From the NCBI RefSeq assembly GCF_026625785.1, contig NZ_CP113063.1, positions 5,084,001 through 5,148,000 of the forward strand: a DNA stretch of 64,000 nucleotides. Direction: 5' to 3'. Positions 7,602-15,431 of the stretch are shown piece by piece. The first letter of the stretch is position 1; each line of letters opens with the position of its first letter. The position numbers and the translations under genes were made by a program. The stretch comes from Gordonia sp. SL306. Lineage in GTDB: Bacteria > Actinomycetota > Actinomycetes > Mycobacteriales > Mycobacteriaceae. The notes beneath the pieces are model-generated. The model was not told the DNA's origin, searched no databases, and saw only the letters and a list, made by a program, of their open reading frames with translations.

Positions 7602-8816
7602 ATGACAACCACGAGCTCGCCGCGCACCGCGATCCCTGTGTCGGACCTCGACCCGTTCGCGCTCGATGTGCTCGCCGACCCGCTGCCGGGTCAACAGGAG
7701 TTACGCGAGATCGGACCGGTTGTCCTCCTCGAGAGGTACGGCATCTACGGAATGGCCCGGTACGAGCAGGTGCATGCCGCCCTGACCGACTGGCAGTCCT
7801 TCCAGTCGTCGGCCGGGGTCGGACTGAGCAACTTCCGTCACGAGAAGCCGTGGCGCCCGCCCAGCGTGCTCCTCGAGGCAGATCCTCCGCATCACGATGC
7901 CCCGCGGTCGGTACTGAGCAAGATCCTCGGACCGCGCGCGTTGCGTCGGTTACGTGATGAATGGATGGCCGACGCCGACGACCTCGTCGCGTCGGTCTTG
8001 TCACGCTCGACCGAGTTCGACGCGGCAATCGAACTGGCCCAGGCCTTTCCGCTGCGCGTCTTCCCGGATGCGGTGGGCATCTCGACGACCGGCCGAGAGA
8101 ATCTGCTCCCGTACGGCAATCACGCGTTCAACGCCTTCGGCCCGTCGAACAGCCTGGTCGCCGACGGCGCGCCCCACGTCGCCGGACTGTCCGCGTGGGT
8201 GGGTACGCAGTGCACGCGGGAGGCGCTGACCGACAACGGGTTCGGAGCGCAGATCTGGGCGGCGAGCGACCGCGGCGACATCACCGCCGAACAGGCCCCA
8301 CTGGTGGTGCGGTCATTGCTGACCGCGGGCGTGGACACCACCGTCAACGGTCTCGCCGCAGTCCTCTATGCGTTCGCCACCAACCCGGTGCAATGGCAGC
8401 GACTTCGCTCCGATCCGGCGTCGATACGCAACGCTTTCGACGAGGCCGTGCGCTGGGAGTCCCCGGTGCAGACGTTCTTCCGCACCACCACGCGTGCCGT
8501 GGACTTCGCAGGCGTCACGATCCCGGACGGGTCGAAGATCCTGATGTTCCTCGGGGCCGCGAACCGTGATCCGCGACGTTGGGACCATCCCGATGCGTTC
8601 GATCTCGATCGTGATCCATCCGGTCACGTCGGATACGGAATGGGGCTCCACCAGTGCGTCGGCCAGCACGTTGCACGCCTGGAGTCCGAGGCCCTTCTCA
8701 CGGCGCTGGTGCGCCGGGTCGAGAGCATCGAGCTCGCCGGGCCGACCCGTCGTCACCTCAACAACACGTTGAGGTCGTGGGCGTCGTTGCCGATCCGGGT
8801 CCGGCAGGCACGCTGA
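7602..8816 (+). CDS. Cytochrome P450, CYP199-like (para-substituted benzoate O-demethylase)
   Basis: 404 residues with P450 hallmarks: I-helix LLTAGVDTTVNG, ExxR in DEAVRWES, and heme loop GYGMGLHQCVGQH with the Cys ligand near residue 352. Segments GLSNFRHEKPWRPPS, HAFNAFGPSN, SPVQTFFRTTTR and LMFLGAANRDPRRWD closely match what I remember of CYP199A enzymes, which oxidise 4-methoxybenzoate and other para-substituted benzoates. AAGGAG precedes the ATG. Placed after an IclR regulator and PDR reductase, it probably demethylates a lignin-type aromatic acid. Family call is from memory; substrate is inferred. Confidence 0.85.
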   Translation: MTTTSSPRTAIPVSDLDPFALDVLADPLPGQQELREIGPVVLLERYGIYGMARYEQVHAALTDWQSFQSSAGVGLSNFRHEKPWRPPSVLLEADPPHHDAPRSVLSKILGPRALRRLRDEWMADADDLVASVLSRSTEFDAAIELAQAFPLRVFPDAVGISTTGRENLLPYGNHAFNAFGPSNSLVADGAPHVAGLSAWVGTQCTREALTDNGFGAQIWAASDRGDITAEQAPLVVRSLLTAGVDTTVNGLAAVLYAFATNPVQWQRLRSDPASIRNAFDEAVRWESPVQTFFRTTTRAVDFAGVTIPDGSKILMFLGAANRDPRRWDHPDAFDLDRDPSGHVGYGMGLHQCVGQHVARLESEALLTALVRRVESIELAGPTRRHLNNTLRSWASLPIRVRQAR

Positions 8817-8841
8817 GCGCGCCCGGAGCGGCCCCGCCAGA

Positions 8842-8873
8842 CCCCAAGACTAGAACGTGTTCTAGTCTTGGGG
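8842..8873. promoter_or_regulatory. KstR-like operator in a long perfect palindrome, overlapping the SDR promoter
   Basis: Two 14-bp perfect arms (8842-8855 and 8860-8873, CCCCAAGACTAGAA and its complement) flank CGTG. The central 14 bp (8851-8864) match the KstR consensus TnnAACnnGTTnnA at every fixed base. TAGTCT at 8863-8868 is a -10 box lying inside the palindrome, 6 nt before the GTG of the SDR gene. A bound repressor would block that promoter. The palindrome could also act as a terminator for the P450 gene. Confidence 0.7.
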
Positions 8874-8874
8874 C

Positions 8875-9735
8875 GTGACGATGACAGGGAAATCTGTACT
8901 CATAACCGGTGGCGGCAGCGGAATCGGCGAGGGCATCGCCACCGTTCTGGTCGGCCTCGGCGCCAAGGTGACGATCGTCGGCCGGACCGCCGACCGACTG
9001 ACCGCGGTGCAGGAACGGCTCGACCTGGATGCACCGGCGGGCGCAGGCGCGCACGCGCACGCCGCCGACGTCACCGATGAGGATCAGGTCGTCGCCGCGG
9101 TGGCCGCGGCGACCCGGTTCGGCGGCGGCCTCGACGGTGTGGTGGCGTGCGCAGGCGGCAGCGAGACGATCGGCCCGCTGACGCAGATGGACAGCGAGGC
9201 CTGGAAACGTACCGTCGATCTCAACGTCAACGGGACCATGTTCACTCTCAAGCACTCGGCCCGCGAGTTGGTGCGGGCCGGTGGGGGATCGTTTGTCGCG
9301 ATCTCCTCGATCGCGGCCAGCAATACGCACCGCTGGTTCGGTGCCTACGGCGTGACCAAATCGGCGGTCGATCACATGGTCGCACTCGCGGCAGACGAAC
9401 TAGGGCCGAGTCGGGTGCGGGTCAACGGCATCCGGCCGGGCCTGATCCGGACGGATCTGGTGACCGCTGTGCTGGATGATCCGCAGCTGACCGAGGACTA
9501 TCGGGTGTCCACTCCGATACCCCGGATCGGCGAGGTCCAGGACATCGGCCACCTTGCGGCCTTCCTGCTGGGCGAGGGCTCCACGTGGATCACCGGCCAG
9601 GTCATCAACGTCGACGGTGGCCAGATGCTTCGTCGCGGACCGGATTTCAGCTCCATGCTCGAGCCGCTGTTCGGGGCCGACGGACTCCGGGGCGTCGTCG
9701 CGACCGAGGAGAGCCCGGCAGCAGCGCAAGCGTGA
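8875..9735 (+). CDS. Short-chain dehydrogenase/reductase under KstR-like control
   Basis: 286 residues. Classical SDR: cofactor motif TGGGSGIGEG (residues ~11-20), CAGG in the NNAG position, catalytic Ser in AISSIAAS and YGVTK, and INVDGG near the C-terminus. A tail of about 30 residues (FSSMLEPLFGADGL) extends past the usual SDR end. Likely oxidises or reduces a hydroxyl/keto group on an acyl or steroid intermediate with NAD(P). The operator suggests membership of the sterol catabolism regulon rather than of the P450 operon before it. GTG start is probably leaderless. Confidence 0.85.
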   Translation: MTMTGKSVLITGGGSGIGEGIATVLVGLGAKVTIVGRTADRLTAVQERLDLDAPAGAGAHAHAADVTDEDQVVAAVAAATRFGGGLDGVVACAGGSETIGPLTQMDSEAWKRTVDLNVNGTMFTLKHSARELVRAGGGSFVAISSIAASNTHRWFGAYGVTKSAVDHMVALAADELGPSRVRVNGIRPGLIRTDLVTAVLDDPQLTEDYRVSTPIPRIGEVQDIGHLAAFLLGEGSTWITGQVINVDGGQMLRRGPDFSSMLEPLFGADGLRGVVATEESPAAAQA

Positions 9736-9746
9736 CCGGCGCCGGC

Positions 9747-10094
9747 TCAGGATGGTGGGTGCTTCGCCACCTGTAGTGGTCCACCGGCGCTTCGCCAGTC
9801 GATGAGTCCTTTCGTCATGTTCTTTGCCTCGAAGCCCAACTCGATCAACATGTTCGCGGCACCGGCCGACCGCAGTCCGCCTGTGCAGAAGGTGATGAGG
9901 AGGCGGTCGTCGGGCAAGTCCACGCATCGATCGCGCAGTTCTTCGAGCGGAATGTGGACAGACCCCGGAATGTGGTTGCGGTTCCACTCGAAACGATGGC
10001 GCACATCGACGATCAGCGCACCGTCGGCCACCATGCCCATCGCTTCGACCGCGCTGACAGCCGGTGCGTGCCGGAGGTAGTGACGAATACCCAT
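9747..10094 (-). CDS. Rhodanese-like domain protein
   Basis: 115-residue single-domain rhodanese: ALIVDVRHRFEWNRNHIPGSVHIPLEEL, then ITFCTGGLRS, giving a six-residue active loop beginning with Cys (C-T-G-G-L-R). Known: such proteins transfer sulfane sulfur or serve as persulfide carriers. ATG at 10094 chosen; an in-frame TTG at 10127 would add 11 residues. It lies downstream of the exporter gene on the same strand, separated by about 83 bp with a small dyad, so it may be separately transcribed. Confidence 0.8.
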   Translation of the reverse strand: MGIRHYLRHAPAVSAVEAMGMVADGALIVDVRHRFEWNRNHIPGSVHIPLEELRDRCVDLPDDRLLITFCTGGLRSAGAANMLIELGFEAKNMTKGLIDWRSAGGPLQVAKHPPS

Positions 10095-10153
10095 GGGTGG
10101 AAACCCTTTCGCGACCTCGGTCGGCAATGTCCAGTAGCCGCTGCCGACGACAG

Positions 10154-10170
10154 CTTCAGTTAGTCTGAAG
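10154..10170. repeat. Short inverted repeat upstream of rhodanese gene
   Basis: CTTCAG-TTAGT-CTGAAG, perfect 6-bp arms, lies in the gap between the exporter stop and the rhodanese start. It could be an operator or a weak terminator; no U-run follows on either strand. Confidence 0.35.
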
Positions 10171-10177
10171 GTGGCGA

Positions 10178-11656
10178 TCAGGGATTGTCAAGATGACCGA
10201 CGCCGACGCTGTCGGTGTGCACGTTCGGCGGAGCAGTCGCCCGGTCGTAGCAGCCGGCCGCGGCGCGCAGCGGAATGCGACCTTCGCGGTGCTCGCTGTT
10301 GCGGATCCCGATGGCCGACACGACACCGCCGGCGATGAACAGCACGGCCGTGATGAGAACGGTGCGGTGAAACCCGGCCGTGTCGAGTACTCCGCCCACG
10401 ATGATGCCGGTGCACGCGACGGCCACCAGCCCGGAAACGCGCGAGATCGCGTTGTTGATGGCCGAACCGATGCCACTCTGCTCCCGACTCACGGCCGCGA
10501 GGACCGCAGACGTCAACGGCGTGACCGTCACCGACAACCCGAGACCGAAGAGTACGAGCCCTGGCAACATCTGCCACCAGAAGTTGAAATCGTCGTCGGT
10601 GGTGAGCATCAGCAGGTAGCCGCACCCGGCGAGGATCGGACCGGACGCCATGAACAGGCGTGGACCGTATCGCGCCGAGAGCGCGCCGACGGGGCGAGCT
10701 ATGAAGAACGACAGCACCGGGACGGGCAATGTCGCGAGTCCGGCAGCAAGCGCCGAGAACCCGGCGACCTCCTGCAGGAAGATCGCGGTGATCAGTGAAC
10801 CCATCGACAGGCCTGCGTACATGAAGGTCGTTGCGAGGTTGCCGACGCCGAAGTTGCGCACCCGGAACATCCGAAGCGGGATCATCGGATGGTCCGTGTG
10901 CAATTCCCGCCAGCCCAGGCCTGCCAGACACAGGACGCCGACGACGAGCGACACCGCCACAGCGGGACTCGACAATCCCAGACGTTGCTCCTCGATCAGG
11001 GCGTACACGGTCCCGGCGAGACCGAGGGCGGTGAGCACCGCCCCTGGCACGTCGATCTTGGTGCGTGCCGACGGCCGCGGCGCTTCGGCGAGCCGTGTAG
11101 ACAGCACCAAGGTGACGACCACGGGGAGAACGTTCACGGCAAAGATCCAGCGCCAGTTCAACGCGTCGACGAGGACACCGCCGAGCAGCGGCCCCACCAC
11201 GAACGCGGTGCCCGTCCACGCGGTCCAGGTCCCGATCGCCTTGGGCTGGTCGTCGGGAGAGAACGCCGAATTGATCAGGGCCAGCGAGCTGGGGACCAGC
11301 AGTGCGGCGCCGGCACCCTGGACGCCACGACCGATGATCAGGATCAGGTCGGTCGGAGCAAGCGCACACACCACCGACGACACGCCGAAGATCACCAATC
11401 CGGCTCGCAGAACAGGTAACCGGCCGAACGCGTCCGAGATGGAGCCGGCAACCAGGATCAGCGCACCCAAGGACAGCAGGTAGGCGTCCACGACCCACTG
11501 CTGTGTGGCCAGACCGCCGCCGAGATCGCCGGAGATCGCCGGTAGCGCCAGATTGACCACAGATCCGTCCAGGAACGCGACGAAGGATGCGAGAATCGCG
11601 ACGGCCACAACAGGTCCCATGGAAGACCGATCTGTCGACACGCCGACGCCGGTCAC
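10178..11656 (-). CDS. DHA2-family (EmrB/QacA) MFS drug exporter
   Basis: 492 residues with about 14 predicted membrane segments. Motif SFVAFLDGSVVNLALPAI in TM1 and the loop GSISDAFGRLPVLRAGL (motif A) are typical of DHA2 proton-driven multidrug exporters, and GPLLGGVLVDALNWRWIF is motif C. The GTG start is 1-2 bp after the esterase stop, so the two are in one operon, esterase first. Substrate unknown; pairing with an esterase suggests export or detoxification of an ester-type compound. Confidence 0.85.
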   Translation of the reverse strand: MTGVGVSTDRSSMGPVVAVAILASFVAFLDGSVVNLALPAISGDLGGGLATQQWVVDAYLLSLGALILVAGSISDAFGRLPVLRAGLVIFGVSSVVCALAPTDLILIIGRGVQGAGAALLVPSSLALINSAFSPDDQPKAIGTWTAWTGTAFVVGPLLGGVLVDALNWRWIFAVNVLPVVVTLVLSTRLAEAPRPSARTKIDVPGAVLTALGLAGTVYALIEEQRLGLSSPAVAVSLVVGVLCLAGLGWRELHTDHPMIPLRMFRVRNFGVGNLATTFMYAGLSMGSLITAIFLQEVAGFSALAAGLATLPVPVLSFFIARPVGALSARYGPRLFMASGPILAGCGYLLMLTTDDDFNFWWQMLPGLVLFGLGLSVTVTPLTSAVLAAVSREQSGIGSAINNAISRVSGLVAVACTGIIVGGVLDTAGFHRTVLITAVLFIAGGVVSAIGIRNSEHREGRIPLRAAAGCYDRATAPPNVHTDSVGVGHLDNP

Positions 11657-11657
11657 G

Positions 11658-12782
11658 TCAGTGCGTCTGTTCCGCGTCGGGGTCGGGGGTGACGTAGCGG
11701 CCGGCCAGCTCGTGGAGGGCGCGGAACACGCGCCTCGACGATTCCGCCCAAGGCATCAGGATGGGGAACACGTGGAACATCCCACGCTCCTCCATCGCAT
11801 GCACCCTCACCCCGGCGGCCTGCAGACCCTCGGCGAACTCACGAATCCCGTCCCGGAACATCTCATCGGCGCCCCAGCAGGCGAACGTCGGGGGAAACCA
11901 CTCGGGATCGGGTGCCGCGTGCACCGCTGAGACACGTTCGTCGTTCGGCTGGACGCCATGGAGGTACGGCGTGACCGGGACGTTCCACGGGAGGATGTCG
12001 AACTGAGCGTTCTCGGTGATCGACGGATGGTCCAGATCGAGATCGACCTCCGGTGAGAAGAGAGCCAGCGCCGCAGGCCTCGGCTTGGAGTGACTGTGCA
12101 GGTAGGACACCAACGACGTCGCCAGTCCACCGCCTCCGGAGTCGCCCGCGATGACGAGGTGCTCCGGGTCGACCCCGCGGTCGAGTAGGCCTTGGTAGAC
12201 ATCGGCGGCGTCCAGCACCCCCGCAGGGAAGGGGAATTCCGGCGCCATCCGATAGTCGGCGATGAAGACCTCGTATCCCGTGATCCCGACGAGAGACGCA
12301 GCGAACGCGGAATACATGATCGGCGAGGTGCCGATGTAGCCACCGCCGTGCAGGTAGAGGATGGTGGCGCCGATCGTCTCCTTGTCGTCGGAGTCGTCGA
12401 CGAATGCGTCCGAGCTGGCCTTCGCGCGACACCAGATCCCCGGCACGCCACCGATCGTGTCGTCGGTGATCTCCACGCCGTCGATGACGCCGACGAACGG
12501 CGGGATCACTGCCAGGCAGATGTCGTCGAGGATCTTCTCCATCGACCGGAACTCCTCGATGGGCAGCCCCATCGAGTAGCCCATGAACGACCTCACGACC
12601 TGGCGCGTGACCGACTGACCCACGTTGTCGAGCAGCCCGCCCGGGCCGTGCCAGGGTCGCCGGAACGGCACCCGCGCCAGCCCGTTGAGCATGCTCTCGG
12701 CGAGTCCCATCACGGTGAGTGCGGTCACCGGTCCTGACGCCGTCTGCACTTCCGGACGATCAGCCATCACCATGACGCCCAT
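11658..12782 (-). CDS. HSL-family carboxylesterase/lipase
   Basis: 374 residues. Hormone-sensitive-lipase family hydrolase with the oxyanion motif YLHGGGY (about residue 150) and nucleophile elbow AGDSGGG; the late His lies in RGMFHVFPI. A long N-terminal cap (ARVPFRRPWHGPGG, FMGYSMGLP) precedes the catalytic domain. Three ATGs (12782, 12773, 12767) compete as start and no clear ribosome site separates them. Likely hydrolyses a short or medium acyl ester. Operon with the MFS exporter; divergent from the ArsR/VOC operon, whose operator lies in the shared spacer. Confidence 0.8.
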   Translation of the reverse strand: MGVMVMADRPEVQTASGPVTALTVMGLAESMLNGLARVPFRRPWHGPGGLLDNVGQSVTRQVVRSFMGYSMGLPIEEFRSMEKILDDICLAVIPPFVGVIDGVEITDDTIGGVPGIWCRAKASSDAFVDDSDDKETIGATILYLHGGGYIGTSPIMYSAFAASLVGITGYEVFIADYRMAPEFPFPAGVLDAADVYQGLLDRGVDPEHLVIAGDSGGGGLATSLVSYLHSHSKPRPAALALFSPEVDLDLDHPSITENAQFDILPWNVPVTPYLHGVQPNDERVSAVHAAPDPEWFPPTFACWGADEMFRDGIREFAEGLQAAGVRVHAMEERGMFHVFPILMPWAESSRRVFRALHELAGRYVTPDPDAEQTH

Positions 12783-12833
12783 GCTAGTGGCCGGACGTGG
12801 TCGACTGCCGTGGACAACATGCCGACGGACTTG

Positions 12834-12860
12834 ATAGGCAAGTGATGACTTGCCTATAGT
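12834..12860. promoter_or_regulatory. ArsR operator overlapping the -10 box of the arsR-VOC operon
   Basis: ATAGGCAAG (12834-12842), 6 nt, CTTGCCTAT (12849-12857): perfect 9-bp arms. The right arm runs into the -10 hexamer TATAGT (12855-12860), 7 nt before the arsR ATG. Binding would occlude RNA polymerase, the usual ArsR autorepression layout. Confidence 0.7.
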
Positions 12861-12867
12861 GGCGAGC

Positions 12868-13164
12868 ATGGTCGACGTGTTCCGAGCCCTCGACGACGAG
12901 ACCAGACGTCTCATCCTCGATGAACTCGCCGCGAGCGACGGCCAGACGCTGTTCGAGATCTGCGCGCTGCTGACGACGCGACACGCACGTGGGCTCACCC
13001 GGCAGGCGATCTCACAACATCTCGCGGTTCTGGAATCCGCGGGGCTGGTCGTCACCGAGCGACGCGGACGATCCAAGTTCCACTACTTCACCCCGGAGCC
13101 ACTCGAGCAGATCACGCATCGGTGGCCCACCACAGAAAGGCATGATCGATGCGAATCAACCTGA
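12868..13164 (+). CDS. ArsR-family winged-helix regulator
   Basis: 98 residues: FRALDDETRRLILDELAASDG, then HARGLTRQAISQHLAVLESAGLVVTERRGRSKFHYF, the ArsR helix-turn-helix and wing. No cysteine-pair metal site is seen, so this is the small-molecule or non-metal type common beside VOC and SRPBCC genes. ATG 12868 is chosen because the -10 box sits 7 nt upstream. It overlaps the VOC gene by 16 bp, so the two are translationally coupled. Confidence 0.85.
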   Translation: MVDVFRALDDETRRLILDELAASDGQTLFEICALLTTRHARGLTRQAISQHLAVLESAGLVVTERRGRSKFHYFTPEPLEQITHRWPTTERHDRCEST

Positions 13165-13556
13165 CCAGTGTGTTCGTCGACGACCAGCGAGCCGCTCTCG
13201 CCTTCTACACCGACGTGCTCGGCTTCACGAAGCACCACGACATCCCGCTGGGCGGCGACGCCTCGTGGCTCACCGTGGTCTCGCCCGAGTCCCCGGACGG
13301 GCCCGAGTTGCTGTTGGAACCCTGCGGCCACCCCGCCGTCCAGCCGTATCGGAATGCATTGGTGGAGGACGGAATCCCGCTCGTCCAGTTCGCCGTAGAC
13401 GATGTCGAGGCCGAACATGCACGACTCACCGCCGCGGGAGTGGTGTTCACGCAGCCGCCGACGGACATCGGCACCGCCGTCATCGCCGTCTTCGACGACA
13501 CCTGCGGGAACCTGGTTCAGCTGGTGGCGGAGAAGCGCGACGGGGCGACCCCTTAG
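13149..13556 (+). CDS. VOC superfamily (glyoxalase/bleomycin resistance-like) protein
   Basis: 135 residues with two beta-alpha-beta-beta-beta modules: INLTSVFVDDQRAALAFYTDVLGF at the start and IPLVQFAVDDVEAEHARLTAAGV in the second half, ending FDDTCGNLVQLV. Probably a metal-dependent lyase/dioxygenase or a ligand-sequestering protein. It is the only structural gene of the ArsR operon, so its substrate may be the signal ArsR senses. A strong hairpin terminator follows 25 bp after the stop. Confidence 0.8.
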   Translation: MRINLTSVFVDDQRAALAFYTDVLGFTKHHDIPLGGDASWLTVVSPESPDGPELLLEPCGHPAVQPYRNALVEDGIPLVQFAVDDVEAEHARLTAAGVVFTQPPTDIGTAVIAVFDDTCGNLVQLVAEKRDGATP

Positions 13557-13580
13557 CCAGGGAGAGCGATCCCCCCGGGG

Positions 13581-13619
13581 CTGGCGAGCAGTCGCCGGGG
13601 GCCGGCGACTGCTCGCCAG
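13581..13619 (+). terminator. Hairpin terminator after arsR-VOC operon
   Basis: Perfect 18-bp arms (13581-13598 and 13602-13619) around GGG. No T-run follows, which is common for high-GC actinobacterial terminators. It lies directly after the VOC stop. Confidence 0.7.
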
Positions 13620-13786
13620 GCCAGATTCACACTGGCTCAGCAAAATTCGACGGTCACCTCAGTGAGCCCGAGCGCCGGCGGGTTGAACTTCGCTCGCGCA
13701 GCGCTGTCATTCGGAAGGACGATTTCTCCGATAAGTATCCCCGGAACGGGAGACAATGATATCCGAGCCGACACTCGGAGGTCCCT

Positions 13787-15280
13787 ATGACAGTGCGAAA
13801 TCGAGCGGAACGTTCTCCGAGCGGTGTCGAGACTGCGGATCTGTGCATAGTCGGAGCCGGAATCGCCGGGATGAACGCACTTTTCGCAGCGACCCGCTAC
13901 CTTGGTCGCGGCCACAAGGTGATTCTCGTCGACCGCCGCATACGGCCCGGCGGCATGTGGGTCGACACCTATCCTTATGTTCGCCTGCATCAGCCGCACG
14001 GCCTCTTCACGGCCGGGAATGTTGCGTGGACTCTCGACCGGGACCGGTCATATCTCGCGAATCGAAATGAGGTGCTCGACCACTTCGATCATCTCGTGTC
14101 CGTCCTCGGGGAGCGGGTGAGGGTCGACGAACACTACGGGTGGACACTCGAATCGACCACCGAGAGCGGCGGAACGATTCGATCGACATTCCGCGCCGGC
14201 GACGGTGACCACATGGTCGTTGAGACTCCGCGGCTGATCAAGGCGTACGGGCTCGCAGTACAGCCCAACGATCCGTTGGCCCTGTCCAGTCCTCACGTTC
14301 GATCCGTGTCGCCCAATTCCTGGGACGTCAATGGCGAGGAGATGCGGGCGTCCGATGCGCCGGTGTGGATCATCGGGAGCGGGAAGACTGCGATGGACAC
14401 CGCCCACGCGATCATCAGCCGATATCCGGGACGTGAGGTGAACATGGTCTCCGGCGCCGGCACATTCTTCCTGTCACGAGACCGGTTCTATCCGTCCGGG
14501 ACGCGACGATGGTGGGGAGGTGCGCGACCGAACGGCACCGCAGCGGCTGCCGCCCTCCGCTTCGACGGAACCAACGAGAAGGAGGTCACCGATTGGTTCC
14601 GTACCGCGTACGGAACCGGCCCGATTCCGGATGCCACCCACAACCTGTATGGAATTCTCTCCGAGGCGGAATCCACAACCATTGTCAACGGTCTCAACAC
14701 GGTCATCCACGATCACCTAGTCGATGCCGTCGCGCGTGGCGGCGCAACACAACTCCGCCTCCGGAGCGGATCGTCGACCCCGGTGGATGCCGGGAGTTGG
14801 ATCGTCAACTGCACCGGGTACGTCGCGCGCGGAGGACACCCGTACGAGCCGTACATGTCCGACACCGGGGGTGTGGTGACAGTAGACGACCGGTCCGCGG
14901 TCCTGCACTTGCCGACCTACATGGGCTACTTCCTCACGCACCTGATGTTTCTCGACAAGCTGCACGAGATCCCCCTGTACGAGCTGGACGTTCAGGAGCT
15001 CCGTGAGAAGGGCGCCGCAACGGTGCCCTACACACTGGCGGCCCTCGCCCAATACAACCTCAGCCTCATCGCGGACAGTGTTCCGAGGAAGGTCCTCGCG
15101 GAGGCCGGCTTCAGCCTCGATCTCTGGTATCCACTCCCACGCCAGATGGTCGGTCTCGTGGAGTTCGCACTCAGCCATCGGCGGCAACGGGAGCATCATC
15201 GTCGGACGCTGGATATCGTCAGAGACCGGTTCGACATCCGGTGCGGCCCGCTGGTCCGGGGTCCGCGTCGATCTGAGTGA
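13787..15280 (+). CDS. FAD-dependent oxidoreductase, flavin monooxygenase-like
   Basis: 497 residues. N-terminal FAD-binding Rossmann motif CIVGAGIAGMNAL (residues ~20-32), a second Rossmann motif VWIIGSGKTAMDTA near residue 190 for NAD(P)H, and NCTGY near residue 345. This two-dinucleotide layout resembles flavin-containing monooxygenases and lysine/ornithine hydroxylase relatives, without a clean FxGxxxHxxxW signature. GGAGG lies 5 nt before the ATG. It lies 150 bp before jetA on the same strand; a functional tie is not evident. Substrate unknown. Confidence 0.72.
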   Translation: MTVRNRAERSPSGVETADLCIVGAGIAGMNALFAATRYLGRGHKVILVDRRIRPGGMWVDTYPYVRLHQPHGLFTAGNVAWTLDRDRSYLANRNEVLDHFDHLVSVLGERVRVDEHYGWTLESTTESGGTIRSTFRAGDGDHMVVETPRLIKAYGLAVQPNDPLALSSPHVRSVSPNSWDVNGEEMRASDAPVWIIGSGKTAMDTAHAIISRYPGREVNMVSGAGTFFLSRDRFYPSGTRRWWGGARPNGTAAAAALRFDGTNEKEVTDWFRTAYGTGPIPDATHNLYGILSEAESTTIVNGLNTVIHDHLVDAVARGGATQLRLRSGSSTPVDAGSWIVNCTGYVARGGHPYEPYMSDTGGVVTVDDRSAVLHLPTYMGYFLTHLMFLDKLHEIPLYELDVQELREKGAATVPYTLAALAQYNLSLIADSVPRKVLAEAGFSLDLWYPLPRQMVGLVEFALSHRRQREHHRRTLDIVRDRFDIRCGPLVRGPRRSE

Positions 15281-15431
15281 CTCCGGTCACCGGCGACGAT
15301 GAACGGCTCGCGATCGGACCTGCACAGATTCCGCACGGCACCCGTCGACCACCCCGCAGCATCAGCGACGGCGATCAAACGTGGCACACTACCTCGGGTC
15401 CACCAGTCCCTGTGAAACCCGTGAGGCGGCG

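Noticed and set aside
10188..11498. A 436-codon Arg-rich frame overlapping the DHA2 exporter on the same strand
   Set aside because: It is the +1 shadow of the exporter gene, and the exporter frame has full MFS motifs.
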